Position numbers and translations under genes: made by a program. A stretch of 64,000 nt of DNA from Marinovum algicola (GTDB lineage Bacteria > Pseudomonadota > Alphaproteobacteria > Rhodobacterales > Rhodobacteraceae). The stretch spans positions 79,374 to 143,373 of the forward strand of contig NZ_FNYY01000014.1 of assembly GCF_900109145.1 (NCBI RefSeq), written 5' to 3'. The notes under the pieces were generated by a model, which was given only the letters and a program-made list of their open reading frames with translations, was not told the DNA's origin and ran no database searches. Shown here one piece after another: positions 10,957 to 20,239 of the stretch. Position 1 is the stretch's first letter. Every line of letters begins with the position of its first letter.

Positions 10957-12275
10957 TGGGGCGCAAACCCCTGAGGCGCAGGCTTGACGTCTATCTCAAC
11001 GGGCGACTTGCCGGGTACTATGATTTTCATCCCTCTGCCGGCGCGCGCTTTCGGTACGTTGCCGCCTGGCTGGGCTGGGAATACCGGTTTCCGATTTCGC
11101 GCGCCCTGCCGCTGACGCCCGACACCCAGGCGGGCGACAATGTGGGCGCGGTGTTCGAGAACTTGCTGCCGGATGTTCCGGAGTTGCGCAAGGCGATCGC
11201 CGAGCGCACCGAGGCGCGCAGCGATCGCCCGCACGATCTTTTGGCCGCGATCGGCCAGGAATGTGTCGGGGCGATGCAGTTCCTTCCGCATGGGGTCGCA
11301 CCGGGCGATCCGTTCAGGATCGACGGCACCCCGCAATCGGACGCGCAGATCGCCGAGACGCTCCGGTCGCTGAGCACCGTGCCGCTGGGCATCGACCCGG
11401 AGGCGCCGTTTCGGATTTCGCTGGCCGGGGCGCAGGAAAAGACCGCCTATCTCAGACAGGGCAATGTCTGGTTGCGCCCGACGGGGATGACGCCCACGAC
11501 GCATATTTTCAAACGCCCCATGGGGATTGTCGGCGGCGGGTTGGACCTGTCGGGCAGCGTCGAGAACGAGTTCTTTTGCCTGGCGTTCGCCCGGGGCATG
11601 GGGCTCGAGGCGGCGCAGGCGGAAATACACCGGTTCGAAGATCAGGTCGCGCTGGTTGTCGCCCGGTTTGACCGGAGGCTGCGGCGGGCAGGGGGGCTGG
11701 TGCGGGTTCCGCAGGAGGATTTTCTGCAAGCCCTGGGCCTGTTCTCCGGCGACAAATACCAGCAGCATGGCGGCCCGTCGATGGCCGACTGCTTTGCGCT
11801 GCTTCGGCAGGCCGATGATCCGATCGGCGATCAGACGCGGTTTCTGAAGGCGCAGATATTCAATTGGTTGATCGCCGCGATCGATGGTCATGCCAAGAAC
11901 TACTCGATCTTTCTGGAGGGCGACGGTTTTCGCCTAGCGCCGCTCTACGACATCATCAGCGCGGCGCCGGCGCGGCTTCGTTCGAATGTCCGGCACAAGG
12001 ATCTGCAATTGGCGATGTCGGTGGGCAAGCGCGGGCACTATCGCCTGGATCAGATCGTGCCGCGCCATTTCGACGAAACGGCGGCGCGCGCCGGCGTGCC
12101 GCTCGCGGTCCGCCACCGCGCTTTCAAGGAACTTGCGGCGGCAGCGCCCGGGGCGCTCGAACGCGCCCCCGATGCGCTGCCCGCGAATTTTCCCGCCGAC
12201 CTGGCCGACCAGATCCTGCGGTATGCCGCGGACCGGCTGAGGCTGCTGTCGGAATACGCCGACAACCTGGGGTGA
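10956..12275 (+). CDS. hipA: HipA-like serine/threonine kinase toxin
   Basis: 439 residues, normal for HipA. Visible parts are the N-terminal couple region (DVYLNGRLAG, VFENLLPD), the phosphate-binding SLAGAQEKTAY near 150, the catalytic loop DGHAKNYS near 308-316 and the metal-binding PLYDIIS near 330. E. coli HipA phosphorylates glutamyl-tRNA synthetase and causes growth arrest; relatives vary in target. The active-site residues look intact, so the module is probably functional. Confidence 0.9.
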   Translation: MGRKPLRRRLDVYLNGRLAGYYDFHPSAGARFRYVAAWLGWEYRFPISRALPLTPDTQAGDNVGAVFENLLPDVPELRKAIAERTEARSDRPHDLLAAIGQECVGAMQFLPHGVAPGDPFRIDGTPQSDAQIAETLRSLSTVPLGIDPEAPFRISLAGAQEKTAYLRQGNVWLRPTGMTPTTHIFKRPMGIVGGGLDLSGSVENEFFCLAFARGMGLEAAQAEIHRFEDQVALVVARFDRRLRRAGGLVRVPQEDFLQALGLFSGDKYQQHGGPSMADCFALLRQADDPIGDQTRFLKAQIFNWLIAAIDGHAKNYSIFLEGDGFRLAPLYDIISAAPARLRSNVRHKDLQLAMSVGKRGHYRLDQIVPRHFDETAARAGVPLAVRHRAFKELAAAAPGALERAPDALPANFPADLADQILRYAADRLRLLSEYADNLG

Positions 12276-12421
12276 GCGTTCGGAAAGGTCGGGGGCCAGA
12301 GAGCGACGTTTGCTTTGGAAGCGTTTATTTTCTATGATATCAGTATATTACATAATTCGTCCTATGCGTTTACAAGCCTGCGGCGCGCGCCATACTCGCT
12401 CTGCCCCGAGCTCGGCGGCCG

Positions 12422-12859
12422 CTATTCCGAAGCCTGCGCCGCCTTCCACTCGGGCAGCGGAAAGAGCCTGTCGTAGGCCCAATTGAAGCCAAAGGCATAG
12501 ACCATGTAAAACAGCGCGAACGACACATCCATCACAAAGGCCTGCCAGAGCGAGATGCCGAGATACCAGGCAATGAACGGCATCAGCATAACGAGCAGCC
12601 CGACCTCGAACAGCACCGCGTGCAGAATGCGCAGGCGGCCGGTTTTCAAAGTGGTGCCGGAGAGCCGCCGCATGGCCAAGTCAAAGATATAATTGTACAA
12701 GATATTCCAGAGGGTTGCGAGCGTCGCGCCGACGATGCCGACAACCCCGATGTCCTGCATCGGCATGGCAAAGACCGTCGCCCCGAGCGGGATCATCAGG
12801 ATCAGGGCGAGCAGTTCGAAACTGATGGCATGGCGAAGACGATCAAGCGGAGAGCGCAT
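12422..12859 (-). CDS. PACE family efflux transporter
   Basis: 145 residues with four hydrophobic helices arranged as two bacterial transmembrane pair domains; RHAISFELLAL near the start carries the conserved Glu of the AceI/PACE family, and the second repeat has RILHAVLFEVGLL. PACE pumps export biocides such as chlorhexidine and, in some species, polyamines, using the proton gradient. It is a lone gene; the 147 bases separating it from hipA are partly AT-rich with no clear terminator. Confidence 0.85.
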   Translation of the reverse strand: MRSPLDRLRHAISFELLALILMIPLGATVFAMPMQDIGVVGIVGATLATLWNILYNYIFDLAMRRLSGTTLKTGRLRILHAVLFEVGLLVMLMPFIAWYLGISLWQAFVMDVSFALFYMVYAFGFNWAYDRLFPLPEWKAAQASE

Positions 12860-12979
12860 GGCAACCTCTGAGATGGTGCCGGGTCGTCCCGGAAATTGTC
12901 CGTTCTGGGGAGGTCGTCCTCGCGTATCGGCAGATAGGAAGCCCGGGCCGCGCCGTCAAGGGGCCCGGCCCGTTCCGGA

Positions 12980-13594
12980 TTACAGCCGGATATCGTCGAG
13001 CCGCTGGTCGCCGGGCAGCTTGGAGCGTTCCAGGATGATCTGCGAGATCGCCCGCGCCCGCACCGGATCGAGCGCGGCAAGGATCGGCGCGGCGTCGCGT
13101 TCGTCCATCGTGCCCATCACCATCACCGAAACCTCGAGGTCGAGATCGTTCATGATCGCCGCCGCATCCTTGGGCTTCATGTTGCGGTAGAGCGCCACCA
13201 GCCGGTCGACATCGGCGGTATGTGCCGCCTCGATGCGCGCCATCAGGGTTTCCAGCTCGGTTTTCAGGTCGGCCAGCCGCTGGCGTTCGATTTCCAGCGT
13301 TTCGGAGGCCAGGTCATGTTCGGCCGCGCGTTCGGCGCCGCGGGCCTTCTGCGCCTCCAGCAGCTCGCGCTCGCGACGGATCGAGGCCAGCAGCGCCTCC
13401 GGCGCCTCGCAGCTCTGCGGCGCGGTGCTAGCGGCCTGCGGCGCAGGGGCCTCGTCGGTGGCGGCCGAGGCGGCCGAGATGAAACCGGCCAGCGCCGGCG
13501 GCATCCCGGGGTCGGACCGGTCGAGGAAGGTGGTCGCCGCCTTGGCAAGCGCCAACGCGGCAATCGCCGGCAGGATGAGGGTGAAGGGACGCAT
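12980..13594 (-). CDS. motE: MotE-like flagellar motor chaperone (MgtE N-terminal type domain)
   Basis: 204 residues with an N-terminal signal or anchor segment, an Ala/Pro-rich linker, a coiled coil (about 75-120) and a C-terminal MgtE-N-like helical domain (YRNMKPKDAAAIMNDLD, MDERDAAPILAALDPVRAR). This matches MotE of rhizobia, a periplasmic chaperone of MotC. It is last in the fliL-fliM-DUF6468-motE operon, sharing one base with the gene upstream. No recognisable motC lies in the window. Confidence 0.8.
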   Translation of the reverse strand: MRPFTLILPAIAALALAKAATTFLDRSDPGMPPALAGFISAASAATDEAPAPQAASTAPQSCEAPEALLASIRRERELLEAQKARGAERAAEHDLASETLEIERQRLADLKTELETLMARIEAAHTADVDRLVALYRNMKPKDAAAIMNDLDLEVSVMVMGTMDERDAAPILAALDPVRARAISQIILERSKLPGDQRLDDIRL

Positions 13595-13986
13595 CAGGCC
13601 TCGCGCTGGCGAACGGTGTCGAAAAAGCCGCGGATCAGCTCGGACTTGCCGGAAATCGGCGTCGCATCGGCCGGCCGTGGCGCTGGTTCGCGTTTGCTGC
13701 GAAAGGCCGGCTCGGCGCCCGGATCGGAGGTCTCCGGCGCGGCCTCGGCGCGGGCTTCGGGCCGAGGTGGCTCGGGGCGTTTGCGCAGCGGCGCCACCTC
13801 GCGCGCGGCGCGCAGGGCCGACACGGTGCTTTCGCTGCGGTCCACCGCCTGGCTGAAGCTGCCGATCATCGGCTCCATCTCGCGCATGGCCTCCATCATC
13901 CGGCGCACCCGGCGGTCGACGAGCCAGGCATAGCCCAGCGTCCCGACAAGCAGCACAAGGACAGCAATATCAATCGCGAAGGACAT
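13594..13986 (-). CDS. DUF6468-like small membrane protein of the fliL-fliM operon
   Basis: 130 residues: one N-terminal transmembrane helix (residues 4-20), a short charged coiled segment, a Pro/Glu/Arg-rich linker and a C-terminal ELIRGFFDTVRQREA. The arrangement resembles the alphaproteobacterial DUF6468 family found beside fliM; I am fairly but not fully sure of that name. It overlaps the fliM 3' end by 17 bases and touches motE, so it is part of the motor/switch operon. Function unknown. Confidence 0.65.
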   Translation of the reverse strand: MSFAIDIAVLVLLVGTLGYAWLVDRRVRRMMEAMREMEPMIGSFSQAVDRSESTVSALRAAREVAPLRKRPEPPRPEARAEAAPETSDPGAEPAFRSKREPAPRPADATPISGKSELIRGFFDTVRQREA

Positions 13987-14911
13987 CTGACAGCTCCTCT
14001 TCCTGATAGAGTTTTTCGGTGAATTTCAGCGCCACGCGCCCGTTCTTGCGCCGCCCGACCTCGGCCCGCGCGATATCGAGACCGGAACAGCGCAGCGTCA
14101 CCGGATCCTCGGCCTGAAGCCCGAGGTCGAGCACCTGCCCCGGCGTCCAGGCCAGAACGTCGCGCAGCGGCAGCGCCGCCTGATGCATCACCGCCGCCAG
14201 TTCGACGCTGGTGCCGCCCAGCATGTCGGTCATCTTCTGTCGCCAGCCGCTGTCGCCGCCCAGCTGGCCGCCGGTGAAATTCTGCGACAGCACGTCGGCC
14301 ACCTGTTCAAAGGCGGTGTTGGGCAACAGGAAGATCAGCTCGCCGATCCGTTCGTCGATCTCGACGCTGACCACCGCGCGCACGCAGGCGCTGGCCGGCG
14401 GCGCGATCAACAGACCGCGCGGGTTGGTCTCGAGATAGTCGATGCGGAAACTGACCGGCGACACCTTGTCGAAGGCGGCCGAAAGGTCGGTCAGCACGGT
14501 GTCGCAAAACACCCGGCCGACGCGTTTCTCGATGCCGGTGAAATTGCGCGATTGCGGCCGCCCGGCCGGGCACATGCGCCCGCCGAAGGTGACCTCGACG
14601 ATGTTGAACAGCAGTTCGGGGCTGACGATCATCGCGATGGTGCCGCCCCAATCCTCGGCCTCGGTCACCGCGATCAGCGCCACATCCGGCAGATCGGCGA
14701 TGGCCTCCTGGCAGGACAGGTAGTCGATGCTCTTCAGCTCGGTCTCGGCGACGCCGCCGAAATGGCTGCGCAGCACCTGCGCCAAGGACAGCGCGAAGCG
14801 GTCGAAAGCGACTTCGAGCATCGGCAGGCGGGCATAGGACTCCTTGGCGCGCTGCACCATGAGCTCTTGCACGGCGCGGGTGGTGCTGGTCTGGGCGGTG
14901 TCGGCGGTCAT
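13970..14911 (-). CDS. fliM: Flagellar motor switch protein FliM
   Basis: 313 residues, near the usual 320-330. The middle domain has LPMLEVAFDRFALSLAQVLR and the GGxx switch region (FGGRMCPAG); the C-terminus is a SpoA-like domain (DVLAWTPGQVLDLGLQAEDPV). FliM joins the C ring and, by binding CheY-P, changes rotation. The N-terminal LSQxEIDALL CheY-binding motif of enteric FliM is not evident here. It overlaps fliL by four bases (ATGA). Confidence 0.9.
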   Translation of the reverse strand: MTADTAQTSTTRAVQELMVQRAKESYARLPMLEVAFDRFALSLAQVLRSHFGGVAETELKSIDYLSCQEAIADLPDVALIAVTEAEDWGGTIAMIVSPELLFNIVEVTFGGRMCPAGRPQSRNFTGIEKRVGRVFCDTVLTDLSAAFDKVSPVSFRIDYLETNPRGLLIAPPASACVRAVVSVEIDERIGELIFLLPNTAFEQVADVLSQNFTGGQLGGDSGWRQKMTDMLGGTSVELAAVMHQAALPLRDVLAWTPGQVLDLGLQAEDPVTLRCSGLDIARAEVGRRKNGRVALKFTEKLYQEEELSDVLRD

Positions 14912-15468
14912 TGGATGATCAGGTCCGCGATTAGGAATTGCTGCGGCGCGTCGCTTTCCGAAATCGCCCGGGCGCGGCGCAAGAGCTCGGCTTTCAGCCG
15001 CACCAGGCCGATACTGCCTTGCAGGTCGGTTTCATTGAGCTGGCGCAGGTACTCCTGGAAACTGTCGCGCAGGAAAAGCTTGCGGGTCTCGATATTGTCG
15101 GCGCCGGGCAGCGTGGCGTCATAGGCCAGGGCGATGTTGAGCTTGAGAAAGCGCGAGGTCTGCCGGCCGGTGGCGGTGGTCGCGGTGATATTGACGATGA
15201 TCTCCTGAAACGGCGTGACAACCACGTTGTCCTTGGCCGGGGTGTCGGCGGACGGAGCCGCCTCGGGCCCGGCATCGGCCGTTGCCTCTTCGGGGGCGGC
15301 TTCGGCATCGCCAAGAGGCAGCAGCGACAGGGCCCGTTGCGGGCCGATCGACACCACCAGCCCGCCCGCCAGCGCCAGCCCGCAGGCCAGCAGCAGCGCG
15401 AAAACGCGCAGCAGCCGGCCGCCCTTGCTGGGCGCCTTGGGTGCCTGATTGGCCGAGGATGCCGCCAT
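14908..15468 (-). CDS. fliL: Flagellar basal body protein FliL
   Basis: 186 residues: cytoplasmic tail, one transmembrane helix (about 20-40), an acidic Ala-rich linker, then a periplasmic FliL domain (VVTPFQEIIVNITA, RFLKLNIALAYD, LRDSFQEYLRQL). FliL surrounds the stator units and supports torque. First gene of the minus-strand switch operon, divergent from fliF across a 130-base promoter region. Confidence 0.9.
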   Translation of the reverse strand: MAASSANQAPKAPSKGGRLLRVFALLLACGLALAGGLVVSIGPQRALSLLPLGDAEAAPEEATADAGPEAAPSADTPAKDNVVVTPFQEIIVNITATTATGRQTSRFLKLNIALAYDATLPGADNIETRKLFLRDSFQEYLRQLNETDLQGSIGLVRLKAELLRRARAISESDAPQQFLIADLIIQ

Positions 15469-15549
15469 GGATCAATGCTTCCGAGTTCATCCAGTTCTTG
15501 GTGCATGATGCGAAAACATCGCCGGTATGGCAAGTATAAAACAGTATAA

Positions 15550-15595
15550 TATCCTTGATAGACAAGAATAGATGTGGTTAGTTTCTACAAGAAAT
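15550..15595. promoter_or_regulatory. Divergent fliL/fliF promoter region with CTATYCTTG inverted repeat
   Basis: TATCCTTG (15550-15557) and CAAGAATAG (15563-15571) form an imperfect inverted repeat with a 5-base spacer, and TTTCTACAAGAAA lies near 15582-15594. The 130-base gap is strikingly AT-rich. The same CTATYCTTG word recurs in four other flagellar promoter regions of this window. Confidence 0.5.
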
Positions 15596-15597
15596 AG

Positions 15598-17298
15598 TTG
15601 CGGGCAGATTTCCACGTGCAGGCAGTCATCGAAAACCTCAAATCGCTTGGCAGACCGCGGCTGATCGCTCTCGGGGCGGTCGGGCTGGCGCTGGTGCTGG
15701 CGGTCTTCGTGGGGCTGACGATGCTCGGCTCGCGCGATTACGTGGCGCTCTATCGCGACCTGTCGCCAGCCGAGGCCGGGCCGATCGTCGAGGCGCTGGA
15801 ACAGGCCGATATCGCGGCGCAGGTCGAGGCGGCGGGCACCGCCGTCAACGTGCCGGCCGAGGATCTGGCGCGCGCCCGCATGGTGCTGGCCGGCGCCGGC
15901 CTGCCCGGCGATGGCACCCCCGGCTGGGAGCTGTTCGACGGCGGCACCGGGCTGGGGATGAACAGCTTCATGCAGCGGGTGAACCGGCTGCGCGCGCTCG
16001 AGGGCGAGCTAGCCCGGTCGATCCAGACCATCGACGGCATCGAGGCGGCGCGGGTGCATCTGGTGCTGCCCGAACGCGAACCCTTCAGCCGCGAGCGGCC
16101 CCGGCCCTCGGCCTCGGTCATCGTGCGCGGCGCGCGCCAGATCGCCACCCGGCAGGCCCAAGCGATCCGGTCGCTGGTGGCCTCGGCTGTGCCCGACCTC
16201 TCGCCGACCCAGGTGACGGTGCTCTCGGCCTCGGGCGAGACCATCCTGGCCGAAGACGGCGCGCCGGGCAGCGAGGCCTCGCTGCAATCGGCGCGGGCGC
16301 AGATCGAGGACCGGCTGTCGCAGCGCATCGCCCAGATCCTGACGGCGCGGGTCGGGGCCGGCAATGCGCGCGTGCAGGTCAGCGTCGATCTCTCGACCGA
16401 ACGGCGGGTGATCCACCAGCAGACCTTCGATCCGGCCCAGCGTGTCGTCCGCTCGACCGAGACCCGCGAGGAAAGCCGCGAGGACCAGCGCGCCGCCAGC
16501 GGCGAAGTCGGCGTTGCCGACAACATCCCCGCCGCGCTGGCCGCCGATGTGCCCGGTGGCGCGTCGAACAGCTCGAACAGCACCAACGAGGTGATCAACT
16601 ACGAGATCGGCGGCACCACCTCGGAGATCGTGCAGGAGCCGGGCGAGATCGAGAAGGTCTCGGTCGCGGTGCTGGTCAATGGCATCTACAACGTGCAGGG
16701 CGGCGGCGCGGTCGATTACCAGGAACGCGGCGCCGACGAGCTGGCGCAGCTTCAGGCGCTGGTGCAGAGCGCCATCGGCTTTGACCAGACGCGCGGCGAC
16801 AGCGTCGAAGTGGTCAGCCTGCGGTTCATGGATTACTCGATGGATGTGGGCGAGCCGATCGGCGGCGGCTTTACCCGCCTGCTGACCGACAATCTCGGCA
16901 CCGCGCTGCGCGGCACCTTTGCGTTGGCGCTGGTGGGTTCGGTGCTGCTGCTGGGGGTGCGCCCGGCGCTGAACCGCATCCTGCAACCCCAGGCACTGCC
17001 CGAAGGCGGCGACGCCCTGACCCCGCCCGCCGATGCCGCCCGTCTGGCCGGCGGCACGGCAACCGGCGCGGCCACCGGCAATGGCCCGGCTGCGGCCGAC
17101 GCGGGGCCGGTGTATCAAAGTGGCACGATCCTCGATCCGCTGCCGCCGGGATCGGAAGGCGATACCGTGGCGTTGGCCTCGGTTCAGGGCGGGGTGCAAC
17201 GCGGCTGGATCAACACCGTCGGGCAGCTGATCGAGCATGAGCCCGAGGATGCGGTCAAGGTGCTGCGCGGCTGGCTGGCAGAGGGGCCGAGCGCATGA
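15598..17298 (+). CDS. fliF: Flagellar MS-ring protein FliF
   Basis: About 566 residues, normal length. It has an N-terminal transmembrane helix (about 20-40), the ring-building YscJ/FliF domain (SRDYVALYRDLSPAEAGPIV, LPGDGTPGWELFD, RVHLVLPEREPF), and a C-terminal helix near 440-458. The C-terminal tail (VGQLIEHEPEDAVKVLRGWL) is the FliG-binding segment. The start is probably TTG at 15598; GTG at 15616 is possible and neither has a strong ribosome-binding site. It overlaps fliH by four bases. Confidence 0.92.
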   Translation: MRADFHVQAVIENLKSLGRPRLIALGAVGLALVLAVFVGLTMLGSRDYVALYRDLSPAEAGPIVEALEQADIAAQVEAAGTAVNVPAEDLARARMVLAGAGLPGDGTPGWELFDGGTGLGMNSFMQRVNRLRALEGELARSIQTIDGIEAARVHLVLPEREPFSRERPRPSASVIVRGARQIATRQAQAIRSLVASAVPDLSPTQVTVLSASGETILAEDGAPGSEASLQSARAQIEDRLSQRIAQILTARVGAGNARVQVSVDLSTERRVIHQQTFDPAQRVVRSTETREESREDQRAASGEVGVADNIPAALAADVPGGASNSSNSTNEVINYEIGGTTSEIVQEPGEIEKVSVAVLVNGIYNVQGGGAVDYQERGADELAQLQALVQSAIGFDQTRGDSVEVVSLRFMDYSMDVGEPIGGGFTRLLTDNLGTALRGTFALALVGSVLLLGVRPALNRILQPQALPEGGDALTPPADAARLAGGTATGAATGNGPAAADAGPVYQSGTILDPLPPGSEGDTVALASVQGGVQRGWINTVGQLIEHEPEDAVKVLRGWLAEGPSA

Positions 17299-17969
17299 GC
17301 TATCTTTTCGATCGCAATTTCGACGCCGAGACCGAGGCCCTGACGCCAGAGGCGGCCCCTGCCCCGGAACCGCTGTTCACCCGCTCCGATCACGAACTGG
17401 CGCTGGCAGAAGCGCGGGCGGCGGCCTTCGAGGCGGGGTATCAGAAAGGCCGGGCCGAGGCGCAGGAGGCGGCGCTCGCTTCGGATGCCACGCGCCGGTT
17501 GCAACTGGCCGAGGCGGTGGTGCCGGTGCTGCGCGATCTGTTTGCCGATGCCGAAGCGCATCATGCCGCGCTCGAGGCGCAGATGATCGATTTCGTGCTG
17601 TCGGTGTTCGAGCAGCTGGCCCCCGATGTCAGCGCGGCACTGGCCGAAGGGCAGGCGCGGCGCGAGGCGCGTTCGGCGGTGCGGATGGCGCTGGGGGCGG
17701 CGCAGTTGACGCTCTATTTCCCGCCCGACAGCCTCGAAGCCGCCACAGCCGAGCTTGAGGCCGCCGCGCGCGAGGCGGGCTTTGGCGGCCGGCTGTCGCT
17801 GCGCCCCGATCCGACGTTGCAGGCCGGCGCGGTGCGGGCCGCCTGGGACCAGGGTGTGATGGCCTACAGCTTTGCCGAGATTTGCGCCCGCATCCTCGAA
17901 GCGCTGGGCCTGGCGCGGCAGGAGATCGAGCAGAGGCTGGGGCAGAAACTCACAGGAGAGCCGTCATGA
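17295..17969 (+). CDS. fliH: Flagellar export ATPase regulator FliH
   Basis: 224 residues. A short N-terminal region with aromatic residues (SYLFDRNFD) is followed by an AxxxG-like helical part (EARAAAFEAGYQKGRAEAQEAALA) and a C-terminal globular domain with a GAVRAAWDQG core, as in FliH. FliH holds and restrains the FliI ATPase at the export gate. Position between fliF and fliN in an ATGA-linked operon supports the call, since sequence similarity in this family is weak. Confidence 0.8.
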   Translation: MSYLFDRNFDAETEALTPEAAPAPEPLFTRSDHELALAEARAAAFEAGYQKGRAEAQEAALASDATRRLQLAEAVVPVLRDLFADAEAHHAALEAQMIDFVLSVFEQLAPDVSAALAEGQARREARSAVRMALGAAQLTLYFPPDSLEAATAELEAAAREAGFGGRLSLRPDPTLQAGAVRAAWDQGVMAYSFAEICARILEALGLARQEIEQRLGQKLTGEPS

Positions 17970-18352
17970 ACGAAATGACCGACACCAGCGGCGAGGCCGT
18001 CACCGAAGACGGCCCCCCCGCGCTCGAGGCGCCGGAGGCCCCGCAGGCCGATACCGGAACGGCGGCGGCCGCCGCCGCAGCCGCGGCCATGGGCGGCGGA
18101 TCGGGGATCGATGCGATGCTGAATGTCGGGCTCGACGTGCAGATCGTGCTGGGCCGCGCCAAGATGCCGATTGCCCAGCTGCTCAAGCTCAGCCGCGGCT
18201 CGATCATCGAGCTGGACAAGGCGATCGGCCAGCCGGTCGAGGTGGTGATCAGCGACCGGCTGGTGGCGCGCGGCGATCTGGTCAAGCTGTCCGACGACCG
18301 TCTGGGGGTCTCGCTGACCGAGATCGTCAAGGATTACGTGTCCGAGAAATGA
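17966..18352 (+). CDS. fliN: Flagellar motor switch protein FliN
   Basis: 128 residues; ATG at 17966 follows CAGGAGAG and overlaps the fliH stop. An Ala/Glu-rich N-terminal linker precedes the SpoA domain (NVGLDVQIVLGRAKMPIAQL, GSIIELDKAIGQPVEVVISD, GVSLTEIVKDY), the conserved part of FliN. It forms the lower C ring and docks FliH-FliI. It overlaps fliP by four bases. Confidence 0.92.
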   Translation: MNEMTDTSGEAVTEDGPPALEAPEAPQADTGTAAAAAAAAAMGGGSGIDAMLNVGLDVQIVLGRAKMPIAQLLKLSRGSIIELDKAIGQPVEVVISDRLVARGDLVKLSDDRLGVSLTEIVKDYVSEK

Positions 18353-19167
18353 CCCGGTCGCGGGCCCTTCCGGTCGGCCTTGTCGCCGTGCTGCTGTTGG
18401 GCTGGGCCGCTGCGCCGGCCGGCGCGCAGCAGGCCGGCAGCGACCTGCTTGGCGCGATCGGCGATGCGCTGAGCGACGCCCCCGCCGGATCGGACGAACG
18501 CGCCAGCCTCTCGGGCCGGATCATCCAGCTTGTCGCCGCGATCACCGTGCTGTCGCTGGCGCCCGGGCTGCTGGTGATCATGACCAGCTTTACCCGCTTC
18601 GTCATCGTCTTCTCGATGCTGCGCTCGGCGCTGGGGCTGAACCAGACACCGCCCAACATGGTGCTGAGCTCGATGGCGCTGTTCATGACCTTCTTCGTCA
18701 TGCAACCGGTGTTTCAGGACGCCTGGGATAGCGGCGTTCAGCCGCTGATGGACAATGCGATCAGCGAGGAACAGGCGCTGCGCCGGATCGGTGATCCGTT
18801 CCGCGCCTTCATGTTCGTCAACACCCGCGAAAAGGATCTGGCGCTGTTCCACGAGATCGCCGGGCGCGACGCCGCCGAACAAGTGCCGCTGGCCGCAACC
18901 GCCGAAGAGGCCGACTGGCGCACGCTGGTGCCGGCCTTCATGATCTCGGAGCTGCGCCGCGCCTTCACCATCGGCTTTCTGATCTATCTGCCGTTTCTGG
19001 TGATCGATCTGATTGTCGCCTCGGTGCTGATGAGCGCCGGCATGATGATGTTGCCGCCGGTGCTGATTTCATTGCCGTTCAAGGTGATCTTCTTCGTTCT
19101 CATCGACGGCTGGTACATGCTGGCCGGCAGTCTCATGGAAAGCTACGTCCCGGTCACGGGCGGCTGA
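18349..19167 (+). CDS. fliP: Flagellar export gate protein FliP
   Basis: 272 residues. A cleavable signal peptide (residues 1-25) precedes typical FliP sequence: TSFTRFVIVFSMLRSALGL, QTPPNMVLSSMALFMTFFVM, EQALRRIGDPFRAFM, VPAFMISELRRAFTIGF and MMMLPPVLISLPFKVIFFVL. FliP with FliQ and FliR forms the export pore. No fliO is seen nearby. Start at the ATG inside the fliN stop (ATGA). Confidence 0.95.
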   Translation: MTRSRALPVGLVAVLLLGWAAAPAGAQQAGSDLLGAIGDALSDAPAGSDERASLSGRIIQLVAAITVLSLAPGLLVIMTSFTRFVIVFSMLRSALGLNQTPPNMVLSSMALFMTFFVMQPVFQDAWDSGVQPLMDNAISEEQALRRIGDPFRAFMFVNTREKDLALFHEIAGRDAAEQVPLAATAEEADWRTLVPAFMISELRRAFTIGFLIYLPFLVIDLIVASVLMSAGMMMLPPVLISLPFKVIFFVLIDGWYMLAGSLMESYVPVTGG

Positions 19168-19189
19168 CACCACGGTAAGGAGCAGAGCC

Positions 19190-20239
19190 ATGGCCGTTGC
19201 AGACCTCAAGCGCAAGAGTGCAACCGATGCGCGCCCCCGGCGGCGCAAGCTCAGCGGGCCGCAGAAGACCGCGATCCTGTTTCTTTGCCTCGGCGAGAAA
19301 CGCGGCTCGGCGCTGTTGCAGCGGCTTGACGATCTCGAGATTCAGCAGGTCACCCGGGCGATGTCGGGGCTGGGCTCGATCTCTTCCGAGACGGTGGAGC
19401 AGGTGATGTCGGATTTTGTCGATGACATCACCAACGGCGGCGGCGTGGTGGGCTCGTTCTCGGTCGCCGAGAACATGCTGCGTTCGCTCCTGCCGGGCGA
19501 GCAGGTCGATGGCATTCTCAAGGACATCCGTGGCCCGCTGAAAGAGCGCGATCTCTGGGCGCGGTTTGGTGCCCTGTCGGAAAACGTCATCGCCAACTAT
19601 CTGAAAAACGAGCACGAACAGACGGTTGCGGCGATCCTGTCGAACGTCAAGACGGATGTGGCGGCCAAGGTTCTGCCGCTGCTGGGCGCGGACAAGATGA
19701 ACGATGTGGTCGAGCGGATGATCCGCATGGAGGCGGTGCCGCACCACATGATGGCGCAGATCGAGGAATCGCTTCAGGCCGACATCATGAACGCCGGCGC
19801 CCAGCCCACCGTCAATGAACAGCACCAGCGCATGGCCGATCTCTTCAACAAGCTCGACCGCGTGGCCTTTGACGCGATGGCGACGGCGCTGACCGCCTCG
19901 GTGCCCGACAGTTTCGAGGCGATCAAGGCCAAGATGTTCACCTTCGAAGACCTGGCCAAGCTGGAACCGATGGATCTGGCCAAGGTGATGCGCAACATGC
20001 CGGGCAACACCCTGCCGACGGCGCTGAAAGGCGCCAGCCAGGACACCCGCGAGGCGTTTCTGGCGGCTTTGCCGCAGCGGTCGCGCGACATGTTGCAGGA
20101 CGAGATGCAGGCGATGGGCCCGGTGCGCCGCCGCGAGGTCAGCGCGGCGCAGGCGCTGGCGCTGGATTACGCCCGCTCGCTGGCCGAGGACGAACAGATC
20201 CGCCTGCCGCTCAACGACGACGAGGACGACATGATCTGA
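19190..20239 (+). CDS. fliG: Flagellar motor switch protein FliG
   Basis: 349 residues with all three FliG domains: an N-terminal part that binds FliF (KLSGPQKTAILFLCLGE), the middle EHEQTVAAILSN and the C-terminal torque domain (MFTFEDLAKLEPMDLAKVMR, then LDYARSLAEDEQI). It transmits torque from the stators. Start behind AAGGAGC. Last gene of the fliF-fliH-fliN-fliP-fliG operon, with its stop directly against the stop of the convergent gene (TGATCA). Confidence 0.95.
   Translation: MAVADLKRKSATDARPRRRKLSGPQKTAILFLCLGEKRGSALLQRLDDLEIQQVTRAMSGLGSISSETVEQVMSDFVDDITNGGGVVGSFSVAENMLRSLLPGEQVDGILKDIRGPLKERDLWARFGALSENVIANYLKNEHEQTVAAILSNVKTDVAAKVLPLLGADKMNDVVERMIRMEAVPHHMMAQIEESLQADIMNAGAQPTVNEQHQRMADLFNKLDRVAFDAMATALTASVPDSFEAIKAKMFTFEDLAKLEPMDLAKVMRNMPGNTLPTALKGASQDTREAFLAALPQRSRDMLQDEMQAMGPVRRREVSAAQALALDYARSLAEDEQIRLPLNDDEDDMI

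Noticed and set aside
12943..12968. GC-rich hairpin CCGGGCC/GGCCCGG after motE as a terminator
   Set aside because: The loop is long (12 bases) and there is no T run on the minus strand, so it is not convincing.
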